Source: a candidate division Hyd24-12 bacterium UBA6080
GTDB taxonomy: Bacteria; Fermentibacterota; Fermentibacteria; Fermentibacterales; JCC-6
Assembly: GCA_002436025.1 (NCBI GenBank)
Contig: DIXM01000002.1
Location: 1 to 64,000 of the forward strand
Direction: 5' to 3'
Length of the DNA: 64,000 nt
Made by a program: the position numbers and the translations under genes. This document shows positions 1-8,671 of this stretch, piece after piece. The stretch's first letter is position 1, and each line of letters opens with the position of its first letter. The notes under the pieces are model-generated. The model ran no database searches. It worked only from the letters and a program-made list of their open reading frames with translations, and was not told the DNA's origin.

Positions 1-2981
1 AACAATATCGGGTAGTCTCTGACAAGGACACCACTGCTTAGTGAGCCCGTGCCATCGAAATCAGTTGGAGGTTCCGGTATTGTGGTATCCAGTTCGACTG
101 CACCGGTGTTCCGGGCATCCCTCTGGAACTGGGGCCAGGGCAGATACGTGAACGCGGAATTGTCTGCCAACTGGTAGCAGTGGACAACGCTGTTGCCATC
201 TTCTCCGAAGAGGATCTCAAGCTTTCCGTCCCCGTCGATGTCCCCCAGTGCCGGCTGACCCGAAAGCGGGTTGGATGAAACCGTGATGGGGAAACCTGCT
301 GCCATGGATCCATCGTGATTGACCGCATAGAGCTTCCCGTCTCTTCCAGCCATTACCAGTTCGAGTTCGCCATCCAGATCGATGTCGCCGATGCTCACAC
401 CACCCCTGGTCCAAGTATCCAGGTCAACTGGGAAGCCACTAAGGCTGTTGCCGGTCAATCCATCCCAGCAGTAGAGCATCCCTCCGGTACTCGAGACGAC
501 AATGTCGAGAGTGCTGTTGCCATCAACATCGGCGATGGAGGCTCCTGCGTACGTTCCTCCTGAAATGGGAAGAGGAGAGTACTGAAGATTTCCGTTGGAA
601 CCATTCAGGACTTTGATGTAGTTACTGCTGTAAGAGGCGCCGACAATTATCTCGAGGGCATCGTCGCCATCGAGATTCGCAGCAGTAACAGCACCGAGAA
701 TGAAGTCTCCGCCAACACTGGTACTCCACTTAACGGAACCAGTAGAGGCGTTCAGGCAGTAGAGCGTACCGTAGGTATCAGTCGGATACTGCATGTAATC
801 GGTTACTACAAGCAGTTCCAAGTCCCCGTCTGCATCGGCATCGCAAAGAGACGGGGTTGAGGATACTGATTCAAGTGAACCCCACTGCGTAAACCAGAGA
901 GATGTTCCGTCGTTCTGCCTAACAGAAAGATTGACTGGGTTTGAGAAGGTCTGGAAGTTCTGGCGTCCCAAAGCGTATTCATTGTCCTGATCATCATTGA
1001 AGTCACCAGTCACAGGCGAAGACAGGGCGTGCCATCTGAACAGGTTGCTAAGCACACCGGACCAGGGGCTGATGGCTGTACCGCTGGCGGTTAATCCGTT
1101 ACATCCATAAGGATGAACTGCCAGCACATTCGGCAGCGCCCCGCCAGAGAGATTGATGATAGCAGGAGACGCAAATACATCCGGGTTGCCGGAGCTCCAG
1201 CCACCAGAAACGGGCCAACCGGTCATGGAGGTGCCGTCATCATCAAGAACATGAATCCAGCCATCGGAGCACTGGACAACTACATCCAGGTCTCCGTCAC
1301 CATCCATGTCTGCGAGCTTGGGTGAGCCAAGAACCGGGGCGTGGACAGATTCCGTCCAAAGCCAGTCTGCCCCGAAAGCAAGGCTGAGAACATGGTGAGT
1401 GTCAGGATTCCCACCAGGGCTGCCTTCACCCTCAGGGTCCATGAGAGTGTTGTCATCAAGATCGGAGGCACTGACGGAAAGAGTGAAGAAACCCCTTCCC
1501 CCATCTGTGGGCATGGTCACCGAACCAATCCAAGTGTCGTTGGCAACCACTGAACCGCTCCAGGTTCCAGAACCCAGGGAGTGGGGTCCAAGAGATGCGG
1601 AGAGAGAACTTGTGTCCATGGTTTCGGTGAACACCAGGATCACCTGAACCGGGGTTCCAGCCGCCACTGGTTGATCAACGGTTACATTCAGTTCCGCTGA
1701 CGTCCCCGATGTCGAAGGCTCCCATACCGCATGGTAGTAAACCTGATCCGTAGCCAAATCGAGCATGGACACCTCGCGAAGGACGGGCTTTGAGTTGCAC
1801 AGTAGTATTCCCTCCTCGGTGTACGAATCACTCTCCATGGAATTGTAGGCGTGCGAGATCACTGTAATGCTGTACTCACCATCCGGCGTTTCCTGCAGAA
1901 TGGGATTGTTCGTCGTGGAACCGGCCAGCCCCTGAGAATTGATGTATCCGTCAGTCTGCCAGCAGTTTTCCTCGATGTTAGAGAGTCCTAGATTCGTCCA
2001 ACTGCTTGCATCACCGCAGTTGGAGATGCAGTTTCTGACTCCGAACGGTTCGGGCGAAGGTCTGAACCACCTGAAGTAAAACAGCATGTAGGGTAGCATA
2101 TGGTCTTCCGTGCCCAGATCTTCCATATCGAAGTTCACTAAGAATCTTCGAAACACTTCCTCTGGGCCGGATACAGTTTCTCGAGAAACAAACCACTCTA
2201 TTCGTTCCGGTGTGATGGATGGCTGAGTTGATGGTTCTGTTTGCCCAGGCACAGTTCCCAGCCCCTCGAAGTAGTATTCAAACAGAATGTCTACAGGTCC
2301 TGAGACATCATCGTGAGGAACCAGTATGCTGCTGTATCCTCCTTGAAGGGCTGCCCACTCGGCAATAGTCTTTTGTTCGGTCAACTGGATCGCATATCTG
2401 TCCTCTCGCCAGTTCCAGTTGTACCCGGAGGCAAAGCTCAACTCGTCAAGGGGATTGAAGTCGCATCCATTCATGTGTTCGTAGAATTTATCCGCCCACA
2501 TCAAATGAGTGTGGACGGTTTCAACATCGGGATGCATTGTGCTGATTTGATCGAGAACGGATACTGAGCTATGAAGTTGATGGATGATAAAGGTTAGGTG
2601 CTGATAGCACCAACCCTCTTCGGATTGCGGAGAACTGCCAATAGTATACCAGACTTCGTCGACGAAACGCCCATCTCTCATCTCGATCGGTGAATCTCCA
2701 GGAATATCGATGTAGTACCCGCTTTCGATTGCATATACGTTGCTATAACCAGGCTCAGACTCATCGAAGCGTACGATGTCTATTCCTGCATGAAAGTTAA
2801 GAACAGCCTCTTGATCGCAATAGGCGTTGTAGACCTCAAGCCAAGTCTTGTTGGGAGAGCCGTAGCTGTTCATGAGGGTTCTCGTCTGGGTCTGAGTGCC
2901 TCCTGGGCCGGTGGGCCATGGAAGTGAACCACCTGCAGACATTCCAGTCAATGCGATGAGAATGATCATGGCCGGTTTCAT
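1..2981 (-). CDS. Secreted M23-like / FG-GAP repeat protein (C-terminus outside window)
   Basis: Open frame of 993 codons read from the ATG at 2981 and still open at base 3, so the C-terminus lies beyond the left edge. A signal peptide (MKPAMIILIALTGMSAGG) comes first. Near residue 50 is FHAGIDI, which fits the HxGxD-type zinc motif of M23/LytM peptidases, and about residue 105 is WCYQHL, resembling the later YxHL motif; the second His of the usual HxH is absent, so activity is doubtful. The C-terminal half carries repeated aspartate-rich blades (DMDGDGDLDVVV, DIDGDGKLEILF, DVDGNSTLDIVV), typical of FG-GAP/VCBS propellers on exported proteins. The start overlaps the upstream stop as ATGA, suggesting translational coupling, and GAGGTGGG precedes it. 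The peptidase-like call is inference; the propeller call is firm. Confidence 0.8.
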   Translation of the reverse strand, partial: MKPAMIILIALTGMSAGGSLPWPTGPGGTQTQTRTLMNSYGSPNKTWLEVYNAYCDQEAVLNFHAGIDIVRFDESEPGYSNVYAIESGYYIDIPGDSPIEMRDGRFVDEVWYTIGSSPQSEEGWCYQHLTFIIHQLHSSVSVLDQISTMHPDVETVHTHLMWADKFYEHMNGCDFNPLDELSFASGYNWNWREDRYAIQLTEQKTIAEWAALQGGYSSILVPHDDVSGPVDILFEYYFEGLGTVPGQTEPSTQPSITPERIEWFVSRETVSGPEEVFRRFLVNFDMEDLGTEDHMLPYMLFYFRWFRPSPEPFGVRNCISNCGDASSWTNLGLSNIEENCWQTDGYINSQGLAGSTTNNPILQETPDGEYSITVISHAYNSMESDSYTEEGILLCNSKPVLREVSMLDLATDQVYYHAVWEPSTSGTSAELNVTVDQPVAAGTPVQVILVFTETMDTSSLSASLGPHSLGSGTWSGSVVANDTWIGSVTMPTDGGRGFFTLSVSASDLDDNTLMDPEGEGSPGGNPDTHHVLSLAFGADWLWTESVHAPVLGSPKLADMDGDGDLDVVVQCSDGWIHVLDDDGTSMTGWPVSGGWSSGNPDVFASPAIINLSGGALPNVLAVHPYGCNGLTASGTAISPWSGVLSNLFRWHALSSPVTGDFNDDQDNEYALGRQNFQTFSNPVNLSVRQNDGTSLWFTQWGSLESVSSTPSLCDADADGDLELLVVTDYMQYPTDTYGTLYCLNASTGSVKWSTSVGGDFILGAVTAANLDGDDALEIIVGASYSSNYIKVLNGSNGNLQYSPLPISGGTYAGASIADVDGNSTLDIVVSSTGGMLYCWDGLTGNSLSGFPVDLDTWTRGGVSIGDIDLDGELELVMAGRDGKLYAVNHDGSMAAGFPITVSSNPLSGQPALGDIDGDGKLEILFGEDGNSVVHCYQLADNSAFTYLPWPQFQRDARNTGAVELDTTIPEPPTDFDGTGSLSSGVLVRDYPIL

Positions 2982-4270
2982 CTTCCCACCTCCTCGAAGC
3001 ACTCCATATCAATAATGATAGCTTTGTTGCCGTACCCCGCGCTGGAAGTCATTCTTCCCTTGTATGTTGACGAAAGCCAGGCGAAACATCCATTCGGTGA
3101 GAGGTCACCTATGTTGAAACCTGGAACGAGAAGGCGGGAAATCCCATCCAGGATGACCCTGACGCCGTAGTGGCGCATGCTTACGATCTGCCTTGGATTA
3201 TTGCTGATGGATACGCTGAGAGCGCCCTGTGGACCATTGGGTATCTCAAGCTCTCGGAACGGGTAGGTGCGCTCAACCGATCCGTCTGCTGTATTGAGTA
3301 TCCGTGTATCCACCCCACCGGTCAGGGAAACCCGTTCAGAGTTCTGTGAAAAGCACGGTTGTTCAACAAGGAACAGAAACTTGTTCAAAACCCTGCCGGT
3401 GCTCACATCCAGCAACTGCCCTCCGCTGAAGTCATTACCGTTCATTCGAAGCACTATGGTCGCATTGTCAGGTGCTATTACTGGAGAAGAGAAGAACGGC
3501 GCATCGATCTCGAGACAAGATCGTTCCCGGGCGTTTCTGTCATACAGATAGAGTTTGTCCTGTCCTGTATAGTCAGATACCGAGAAAGCTGCAAGCTCGC
3601 CATCCTGGCTGACGCCGTAAGCAGATCCCCGACTGAGGAAGGGCCTTTCCACTGGTATCTCGATGAAGCTTCCATCCGGATAGAGGAAGCAGAAGTAAAA
3701 CTCTGGCTGACTTGGGTCAAGCTGATTCCGCCACCCAGTCTGACACACTCCTATACGGCCGTTTCTGCTCAACCTTACCATGGAATCCGCAATCGCTATG
3801 GTTCCCACCTTCTCACCAAAAAGGTTCACAAGGTAACCAGATTCGCGATAGGTTCTGGGCATGCCTTCAGTCAACTCAGTTGGGGCGTCTCCCAGTGGGT
3901 TGACCATCATGATTTCGCGCCAGTAGTTCTCACCCGGGCGGATCCAGTCGCAGGGAATCTCTCTGGGTCTTCCATCCTCCCTGTAGAAGCGGTACAGGTT
4001 TTCCGCGATGAATCCCCTCATCCGGCAGTCCAGCCAGTAACGGTCCTCCTCGGGGATGGATTCGTCTTCCAGAATGGCTCTGAGAGGTTCGGGAGGATAT
4101 CCGGCAGAAAGAAGCCCGATTAGTTCATCCGGGCTCTCAACGGACATGATAGTGTACTCCGAAATCTCTGCTTCTGTAGAGAAGGCATCGGTTGCCTCGT
4201 AGTCGTAAGCCAGTTGCTCGGCAAATGCGAGAACCGAAAAAGCACAAATAACGAAGATCGTTGTTTTCAT
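2978..4270 (-). CDS. Exported beta-propeller-like protein
   Basis: A protein of 430 residues with a signal peptide (MKTTIFVICAFSVLAFA). The ATG at 4270 is preferred over the one at 4291 because AAAGGA lies about five bases before it. The sequence shows repeated blade-like segments with LYLYDRN, SPVIAPDNATIV and SISNNPRQIVS, resembling WD40/TolB-type propellers, and no catalytic motif is visible. The N-terminal third (residues 25-140), which holds acidic and tyrosine-rich stretches, is not recognised. It forms a two-gene operon with the downstream FG-GAP protein through an ATGA overlap. Function unknown; an extracytoplasmic binding or scaffold role is inferred only from fold and signal peptide. 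Confidence 0.75.
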   Translation of the reverse strand: MKTTIFVICAFSVLAFAEQLAYDYEATDAFSTEAEISEYTIMSVESPDELIGLLSAGYPPEPLRAILEDESIPEEDRYWLDCRMRGFIAENLYRFYREDGRPREIPCDWIRPGENYWREIMMVNPLGDAPTELTEGMPRTYRESGYLVNLFGEKVGTIAIADSMVRLSRNGRIGVCQTGWRNQLDPSQPEFYFCFLYPDGSFIEIPVERPFLSRGSAYGVSQDGELAAFSVSDYTGQDKLYLYDRNARERSCLEIDAPFFSSPVIAPDNATIVLRMNGNDFSGGQLLDVSTGRVLNKFLFLVEQPCFSQNSERVSLTGGVDTRILNTADGSVERTYPFRELEIPNGPQGALSVSISNNPRQIVSMRHYGVRVILDGISRLLVPGFNIGDLSPNGCFAWLSSTYKGRMTSSAGYGNKAIIIDMECFEEVGR

Positions 4271-4431
4271 GATTGTCCTTTCTTTGTTCATGTTGTTAGC
4301 ATGATATCATTTCCTTGCCGGCTATGTAAACCCACTCATAGTTTCCCTTTCCATCGCTGATGCTGAGAACTGACTTAAGATCCGACGCTATTGGCAGCGT
4401 AGGATCATTATTATTGTATTGATAGCTGATA

Positions 4432-4442
4432 GGGGGGGGGGG
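4432..4442. repeat. Homopolymeric G tract (11 bases)
   Basis: Eleven consecutive G on the plus strand, about 120 bases upstream of the -35 of the rightward gene and about 160 bases upstream of the leftward start. Tracts of this length can slip during replication; no nearby gene is placed so that slippage would alter its reading frame. Confidence 0.9.
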
Positions 4443-4558
4443 CATGTCAATACCCATCGATAATGCCCATGGAATGGGAACAATTGCGATTCGGAGGGTA
4501 TGTGAGAAGATAAAAAGAACTTCAAGGTTTATGTGATTTGGAGCTACCATGGACAGGC

Positions 4559-4587
4559 TTGACTTGCCCTTCAGCTACAGATAAACT
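4559..4587 (+). promoter_or_regulatory. Sigma70-type promoter
   Basis: TTGACT and TAAACT separated by 17 bases, ending 49 bases before the ATG at 4637. Five of six -35 and four of six -10 positions match consensus. Confidence 0.6.
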
Positions 4588-4636
4588 ACTGAATCTGTGA
4601 CTCCATTCGCTTGGAATGCAAAGCAAGGAGAGGCTA

Positions 4637-5302
4637 ATGAGTACTGTAACTCTTCTCACACTTTTGTCTGCAGGGTTTGCTGCCGCAACCGACCCAAACC
4701 CGGGCGGTATTGCCGGTGCAGAACCAATCTTCCCGGATTACGCGGGAAGTGATCTCATCTACGGCCTGCCCTTCGTGTATGAAGACCTTGAAGATGCCCC
4801 CATGTTCATGGCTCCATTCATGACCGCCGACGACTTCACTTGCACCAACAGCGGATACATCGATTTCATCGAGATATGGGCAATCTATGTTGCCGGCGGT
4901 GGAAACCCTTCCAACTACAACATCGAACTGCGAAACACAGGAGCTGCGGGACCGGGAAGCATTGTCAGCAGTCATGCATCCAATAGCGTAAACCATACCA
5001 ACACAGGCTACACATACTTAGGCCATTCTTTGTGGTACACTGAGATAACTGTTAACAACGTCTTCTTCAACGGGGGAACAGGATACTGGCTCGCCATACA
5101 GACCACAGGCAACACAGGATGGCACGGCTGGCTCTGCACCACCCAGACCTGGGGCGACATGACCTACTTCAGCCAGAACAACGGGTCATCATGGGAAAGC
5201 AGCCAGAGCCATTACGGAACGGCCTACGGCCAGTTCATGGTTCTCAGCGGCAGCGTAGACCTCTCCCGCAATAGCTGGGGCGCCATCAAGACGTTGTTTT
5301 GA
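4637..5302 (+). CDS. Secreted protein with C-terminal WGAIK motif
   Basis: A protein of 221 residues from the ATG at 4637, which has AAGGAG upstream; an earlier ATG at 4616 lacks one. A signal peptide (MSTVTLLTLLSAGFAAA) is followed by a region rich in G, N, T, W and Y that looks like a beta-sandwich (TNTGYTYLGHSLWYTEI, GTGYWLAIQTTGNTGWHGW), like jelly-roll or lectin-like modules of exported FCB proteins. It ends DLSRNSWGAIKTLF. The same short ending, W then two small residues then IK, closes the secreted protein encoded at 23254-23859, so it may be a sorting or processing signal. It is monocistronic with its own promoter. Molecular function unknown. Confidence 0.8.
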   Translation: MSTVTLLTLLSAGFAAATDPNPGGIAGAEPIFPDYAGSDLIYGLPFVYEDLEDAPMFMAPFMTADDFTCTNSGYIDFIEIWAIYVAGGGNPSNYNIELRNTGAAGPGSIVSSHASNSVNHTNTGYTYLGHSLWYTEITVNNVFFNGGTGYWLAIQTTGNTGWHGWLCTTQTWGDMTYFSQNNGSSWESSQSHYGTAYGQFMVLSGSVDLSRNSWGAIKTLF

Positions 5303-5413
5303 TCAATTGGGAGCAGAGCTCTGATTCAACCCGGTTGCGAACCGCCTCCCCGCACTGCCTGAAGTCACGGTCAGCCGAATCAGATGCATTATGGAGTCGG
5401 GATCGTCCGTCGC

Positions 5414-5452
5414 GGAAAAGAAGAAGGGCGCAAGTTTATTATTCTTGCGCCC
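5414..5452 (-). terminator. Intrinsic terminator of the initiator tRNA
   Basis: A perfect 9-bp stem (GGGCGCAAG / CTTGCGCCC, 5426-5452) with a 9-base loop, followed on the minus strand by the T-rich run TTCTTCTTTTCC. It lies directly after the tRNA. Confidence 0.85.
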
Positions 5453-5465
5453 AACTAATTGTGTC

Positions 5466-5542
<77 letters not shown>

Positions 5543-5553
5543 ACTGCCGGGCT

Positions 5554-5581
5554 ATTATAGTCGTTTTTCCGGTTATGTCAA
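5554..5581 (-). promoter_or_regulatory. Consensus sigma70 promoter of initiator tRNA
   Basis: On the minus strand TTGACA and TATAAT, both perfect, are spaced by 16 bases; the -10 ends 11 bases before the tRNA. It begins just downstream of the PorV-like gene's stop codon. Confidence 0.85.
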
Positions 5582-5583
5582 TT

Positions 5584-6501
5584 CTAAAAGTGGTACTGAA
5601 GGGAAATCCGGTGGGCATCTCCGAGGTCGGCCGCGGGTTTCCAGGCGTAATCGGCGCCGAGTGAGCCCTTGGTGAAACCCATTCCGAAGGAGAGTGCATC
5701 GAGGACGGTGCCCCCGGCTTCGTCGGCGGTCTCGAGGGCGTTGAGGCTTGCGCCTGTTCTCAGTGCGAACATCTCCATCAGTGAATACTCGACCCCGAGG
5801 GCTGCGTTGAACTTGCCGCTCATGGGGGCGGTGGCGTCGGCCGCGATGAGAAGGTTGCCTTCCAGGAGGCTCTGGCTTATGCCAACGGCAAGCTCGGTGG
5901 GCATGGGGTCGTTCTCTTCGTAGAAAGCCTTGGTTTGAACGCCTGCGTTCCTGATGGCCGCGCCCGTCGTCATGCCTTCGGGGCCGGGAAGCCACATTGC
6001 GCCAAGGTCGAATGCCACGGCGTGGGCGTTGTAGGTGTCGATCTCGCTGTAGATGAGCCTTCCGGTGGCGCCGACGCGGAACCTTTCGGACAGGGGGCGC
6101 GACCAGGAGCCGGATACGGCCATGCTGTTGGTGCTGAACTCCTCGCCTGTGCCGGTGGGGTCTTCCATGGTGGTGCGGATGAATGTGCCGCCGTAGAAGT
6201 AGTTGATCGCAATACCGATGGCATCGTTTTCCCGGTGGGTTGTCCAGCCCAGGTAGCCGGCGTGCATGTCCATCATGTAGCTGGTGTATGTGGATGTGAG
6301 TGTTTTGCCCGTGGTCGTTGAGATGGCTGCGGGGTTGTAGTGAAGGGCCATCGGGTCGCCCGTGACGGCAGTGAAAGCCCCGCTCATGGCAACCGCCCTT
6401 GCCCCCGCGGGAATTCTGAGGAACGCGAAGCCCGAAGTCTGGGCTGCAGTGGCGGAGGAGGCCACAGCCAGCAGGATCGTCAAAGTGTAAATGCGCCTCA
6501 T
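5584..6501 (-). CDS. PorV/PorQ-family outer-membrane protein
   Basis: A 305-residue protein with a signal peptide (MRRIYTLTILLAVASSATAA), then the family hallmark FLRIPAGARAVAMSG followed by an aspartate-proline turn and HYNPAAI. The rest is a FadL-like series of beta strands ending YHF, as expected of an outer-membrane barrel. In Bacteroidetes, PorV and PorQ act in type IX secretion; whether this one does here is inference, although the GH85 protein at 33810-36035 carries a matching type of C-terminal domain. GGGAG precedes the start. Monocistronic, followed by the tRNA promoter. Confidence 0.85.
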   Translation of the reverse strand: MRRIYTLTILLAVASSATAAQTSGFAFLRIPAGARAVAMSGAFTAVTGDPMALHYNPAAISTTTGKTLTSTYTSYMMDMHAGYLGWTTHRENDAIGIAINYFYGGTFIRTTMEDPTGTGEEFSTNSMAVSGSWSRPLSERFRVGATGRLIYSEIDTYNAHAVAFDLGAMWLPGPEGMTTGAAIRNAGVQTKAFYEENDPMPTELAVGISQSLLEGNLLIAADATAPMSGKFNAALGVEYSLMEMFALRTGASLNALETADEAGGTVLDALSFGMGFTKGSLGADYAWKPAADLGDAHRISLQYHF

Positions 6502-6544
6502 GGAATGCTCCCTGTGGATGTTGTTACGCCACCACTAAAATACC

Positions 6545-6967
6545 TTACATCTCGCCCGGGTCAACCGGCTTCACCACAGCGTACACGAACACGCTTTCAG
6601 CGGTTGCGCCGTGGGTCATGTCGGTTATGGAAAGCCTCATGTGGCTCACCATGCCTGCCGAGTCCGCCGGTAGGTGGATCATGGGCAGATCATCGGTCCC
6701 GCACATGTACAATATCTCATCACCGCTGAGCAGTTCCAGTTGCACCACGAGGGTCCTGGAGCCACCCAAGGCTCCGAAGATGCCTTCGCCCTCGGCCTGG
6801 AGAGTTACCGGAACGGTGGCCGTTCCGTTCAGGTCGAGGAACAGGCCGTGGTACTGGAACACCGTGTAACCCCTGTTGGCAAGCGATCCCAGCCATCTCA
6901 CGGTCTCCCCGTTCAAAGACCATGTGGGGAACTGAAGCAGGAGCAAGGTGCAGAACAATGGTATCAT
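6545..6967 (-). CDS. Small exported protein of unknown function
   Basis: A 140-residue protein with a short hydrophobic N-terminus (MIPLFCTLLLLQFPTW). The remainder looks like a single beta-sandwich domain (GETVRWLGSLANRGYTVFQY, LFLDLNGTATVPVTLQ), close in pattern to NPCBM-like sugar-binding domains, but this is a weak resemblance. It starts one base after the stop of the sugar permease gene (TGAcATG), so it is the last gene of the ABC-permease operon. A role linked to carbohydrate uptake is inferred from position only. Confidence 0.6.
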   Translation of the reverse strand: MIPLFCTLLLLQFPTWSLNGETVRWLGSLANRGYTVFQYHGLFLDLNGTATVPVTLQAEGEGIFGALGGSRTLVVQLELLSGDEILYMCGTDDLPMIHLPADSAGMVSHMRLSITDMTHGATAESVFVYAVVKPVDPGEM

Positions 6968-6968
6968 G

Positions 6969-7730
6969 TCAGTCCTTCATGCCCGAGCCGGTGTAACTGG
7001 ACACGAGCTGTTTCTGGAAAAGAAGGAAGATGATGAGAAGCGGCAGGGTGCAGAAGGTGCTTGCCGCCATCAGAAGCCTGTAGTTCCCCGACATCTCCTG
7101 GCTGAAGTAGGAGAGGCCCACCTGGATAACCCTGAGGTTCTCGGAATGGGTCATCACAAGTGGCCACATGAAGCTGTTCCATGAGCTGATGGTGTTGAAG
7201 AGAACCACAGTGGCCAGCACGGGTCTGGACAGGGGAAGGACCACCCGCCACAGGTACTGGAAGCGGCTGCAGCCGTCGAGGACGGCAGCGTCGTAGAGGG
7301 ATCTTGGTATGGTCTTGAAGTGCTGCCTCAGGAGGAAGATGCTGAAGACGTTGGCGACCCATGGGATGATTAGTGCGCCGTAGGTGTCCACCATGCCGAA
7401 CTTCGCCAGAAGGACGTATGAGGGGGCAAGGTAGACCGGTTGCGGGACCATCATGGTGCTGAGGAAGAGAGTGAACATCATGCCCTTGCCGGGGAACTCC
7501 ATGGTGGCAAATGCGTATGCGGCAAGGGCGCTCGTGATGAGTACTCCGAGCACCGTGAGGCCCGTTACAGCGATGGTGTTTATGAAGAAGAGGCCGAAGG
7601 GCACCCTGTTCCAGGCTTCAGTGTAGTTTGCGAAACCGCCGTCCTCAAGCGAGGTGGAGACCATCCAGATGAACGGCGCCATCATGATCACCGCACCCAG
7701 TGCAAGAAGGACGTGCCTCAGCGCTCTCAT
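6969..7730 (-). CDS. ABC sugar transporter permease, MalG type
   Basis: A 253-residue inner-membrane protein beginning MRALRHVLLALGAVIMMAPF; the ATG at 7730 overlaps the previous gene's stop as ATGA. Hydrophobic segments near residues 5-25, 50-75, 85-110, 120-140, 165-190 and 220-245 fit the six helices of MalG/UgpE permeases. The EAA loop is present (YDAAVLDGCSR followed by PLSRPVL), which docks to the ATPase subunit. It pairs with the MalF-type permease upstream. No solute-binding protein or ATPase gene lies nearby, so a shared MsiK-like ATPase elsewhere is likely. Substrate unknown. Confidence 0.9.
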   Translation of the reverse strand: MRALRHVLLALGAVIMMAPFIWMVSTSLEDGGFANYTEAWNRVPFGLFFINTIAVTGLTVLGVLITSALAAYAFATMEFPGKGMMFTLFLSTMMVPQPVYLAPSYVLLAKFGMVDTYGALIIPWVANVFSIFLLRQHFKTIPRSLYDAAVLDGCSRFQYLWRVVLPLSRPVLATVVLFNTISSWNSFMWPLVMTHSENLRVIQVGLSYFSQEMSGNYRLLMAASTFCTLPLLIIFLLFQKQLVSSYTGSGMKD

Positions 7731-8671
7731 GAGTAGTGCACCTTCCTCTCGCCGAATCTGCGCTGGAGCATGGTGAGGCCGAGCAGAAGAACGAACAGGA
7801 ACACGCTTATGGCGCTGGCGTAGCCGATGTCGAACCTGTCGAACGCCTTCTGGTAGAGGTAGAAGACAAGGACGTTGGTCGTTCCAAGCGGGCCTCCGCC
7901 CGGAGGCGGCGTCATCACATAGACCAGCGCGAAGGTCTGGAAGGATGTGATGGTGCTCATTATGAGAACATAGAAAGTGGTCGGGGACAGAAGCGGCCAT
8001 GTGATGTGCCTGAAACTGGCCCATCTGCCTGCGCCGTCGAGTTTTGCGGCTTCGTAGCAGTCTTTCGGGATGTTCTCGAGTCCCGCGAGGAAGAGAACGG
8101 TGTTGTAGCCTATGCTCTTCCAGACCCCCACGGTCATGATGGCCACCAGGGCCAGGCTCGGACCGGCCAGAAACCCCGTGGGCGTGATCCCCACCGGGGC
8201 CAGAAGAAGTTCGAAGATGCCCCTTGGTTCACGGAGCCATGCCAGGGGCTCACCGCCAAACATCGTGATGATCTGGTTCAGCGGCCCGGCTTCGGGGTGG
8301 AATACCCAGGTCCAGACAACTGCCACCGCAACGGTACTTGTGACCACTGGCAGGAAGTACAGGGTGCGGTAGAACGACCCTCCCCTGAGCCCGCCCCTCA
8401 AAAGAACGGCAAGCCCCAGGGGGATGATAATCCCGGCGGGGAGGACCCCAAGAACGTAGTGAACCGTGTTGCCAAGGCTGAGCCAGAACCGCGGGTCGGT
8501 GAACATGCGCCGGTAGTGGTCGGTGCCCACGAAACCATGGAAGCCGCCGATGTCGTAGTCGGCAAGCGACGCCAGGAACCCCGCGAGAATTGGGATCGTC
8601 CTGAAAAGAAGGATGATGACAAGGGCGGGAAGGACGTACAGGACTGGAGAAAGCCTTCTTCGAGCCTTCAA
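7727..8671 (-). CDS. ABC sugar transporter permease, MalF/UgpA type
   Basis: A 314-residue inner-membrane permease. The TTG at 8671 is chosen because GGAGG lies just upstream and it overlaps the previous stop as TTGA; the longer frame reads through arginine- and proline-rich shadow sequence. Helices begin at LSPVLYVLPALVIILLF. The EAA loop reads YEAAKLDGAGRW then ITWPLLSPT. It would form a heterodimeric channel with the MalG-type protein encoded next. Confidence 0.88.
   Translation of the reverse strand: MKARRRLSPVLYVLPALVIILLFRTIPILAGFLASLADYDIGGFHGFVGTDHYRRMFTDPRFWLSLGNTVHYVLGVLPAGIIIPLGLAVLLRGGLRGGSFYRTLYFLPVVTSTVAVAVVWTWVFHPEAGPLNQIITMFGGEPLAWLREPRGIFELLLAPVGITPTGFLAGPSLALVAIMTVGVWKSIGYNTVLFLAGLENIPKDCYEAAKLDGAGRWASFRHITWPLLSPTTFYVLIMSTITSFQTFALVYVMTPPPGGGPLGTTNVLVFYLYQKAFDRFDIGYASAISVFLFVLLLGLTMLQRRFGERKVHYS

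Larger units (their letters stand above)
4271..4636. other. Intergenic region between divergent secreted-protein genes
   Basis: About 365 bases, AT-richer than most of the window. It holds a run of 11 G (4432-4442), a good promoter for the rightward gene (4559-4587) and AAGGAG before the ATG at 4637. An 84-codon minus-strand frame runs through it (4296-4550) but its composition, poly-proline from the G tract and lack of a ribosome site do not support a gene. Confidence 0.6.

Noticed and set aside
4296..4550. 84-codon minus-strand frame in the 4.3-4.6 kb spacer
   Set aside because: No ribosome site, proline run comes from the G11 tract, no signal or family pattern.
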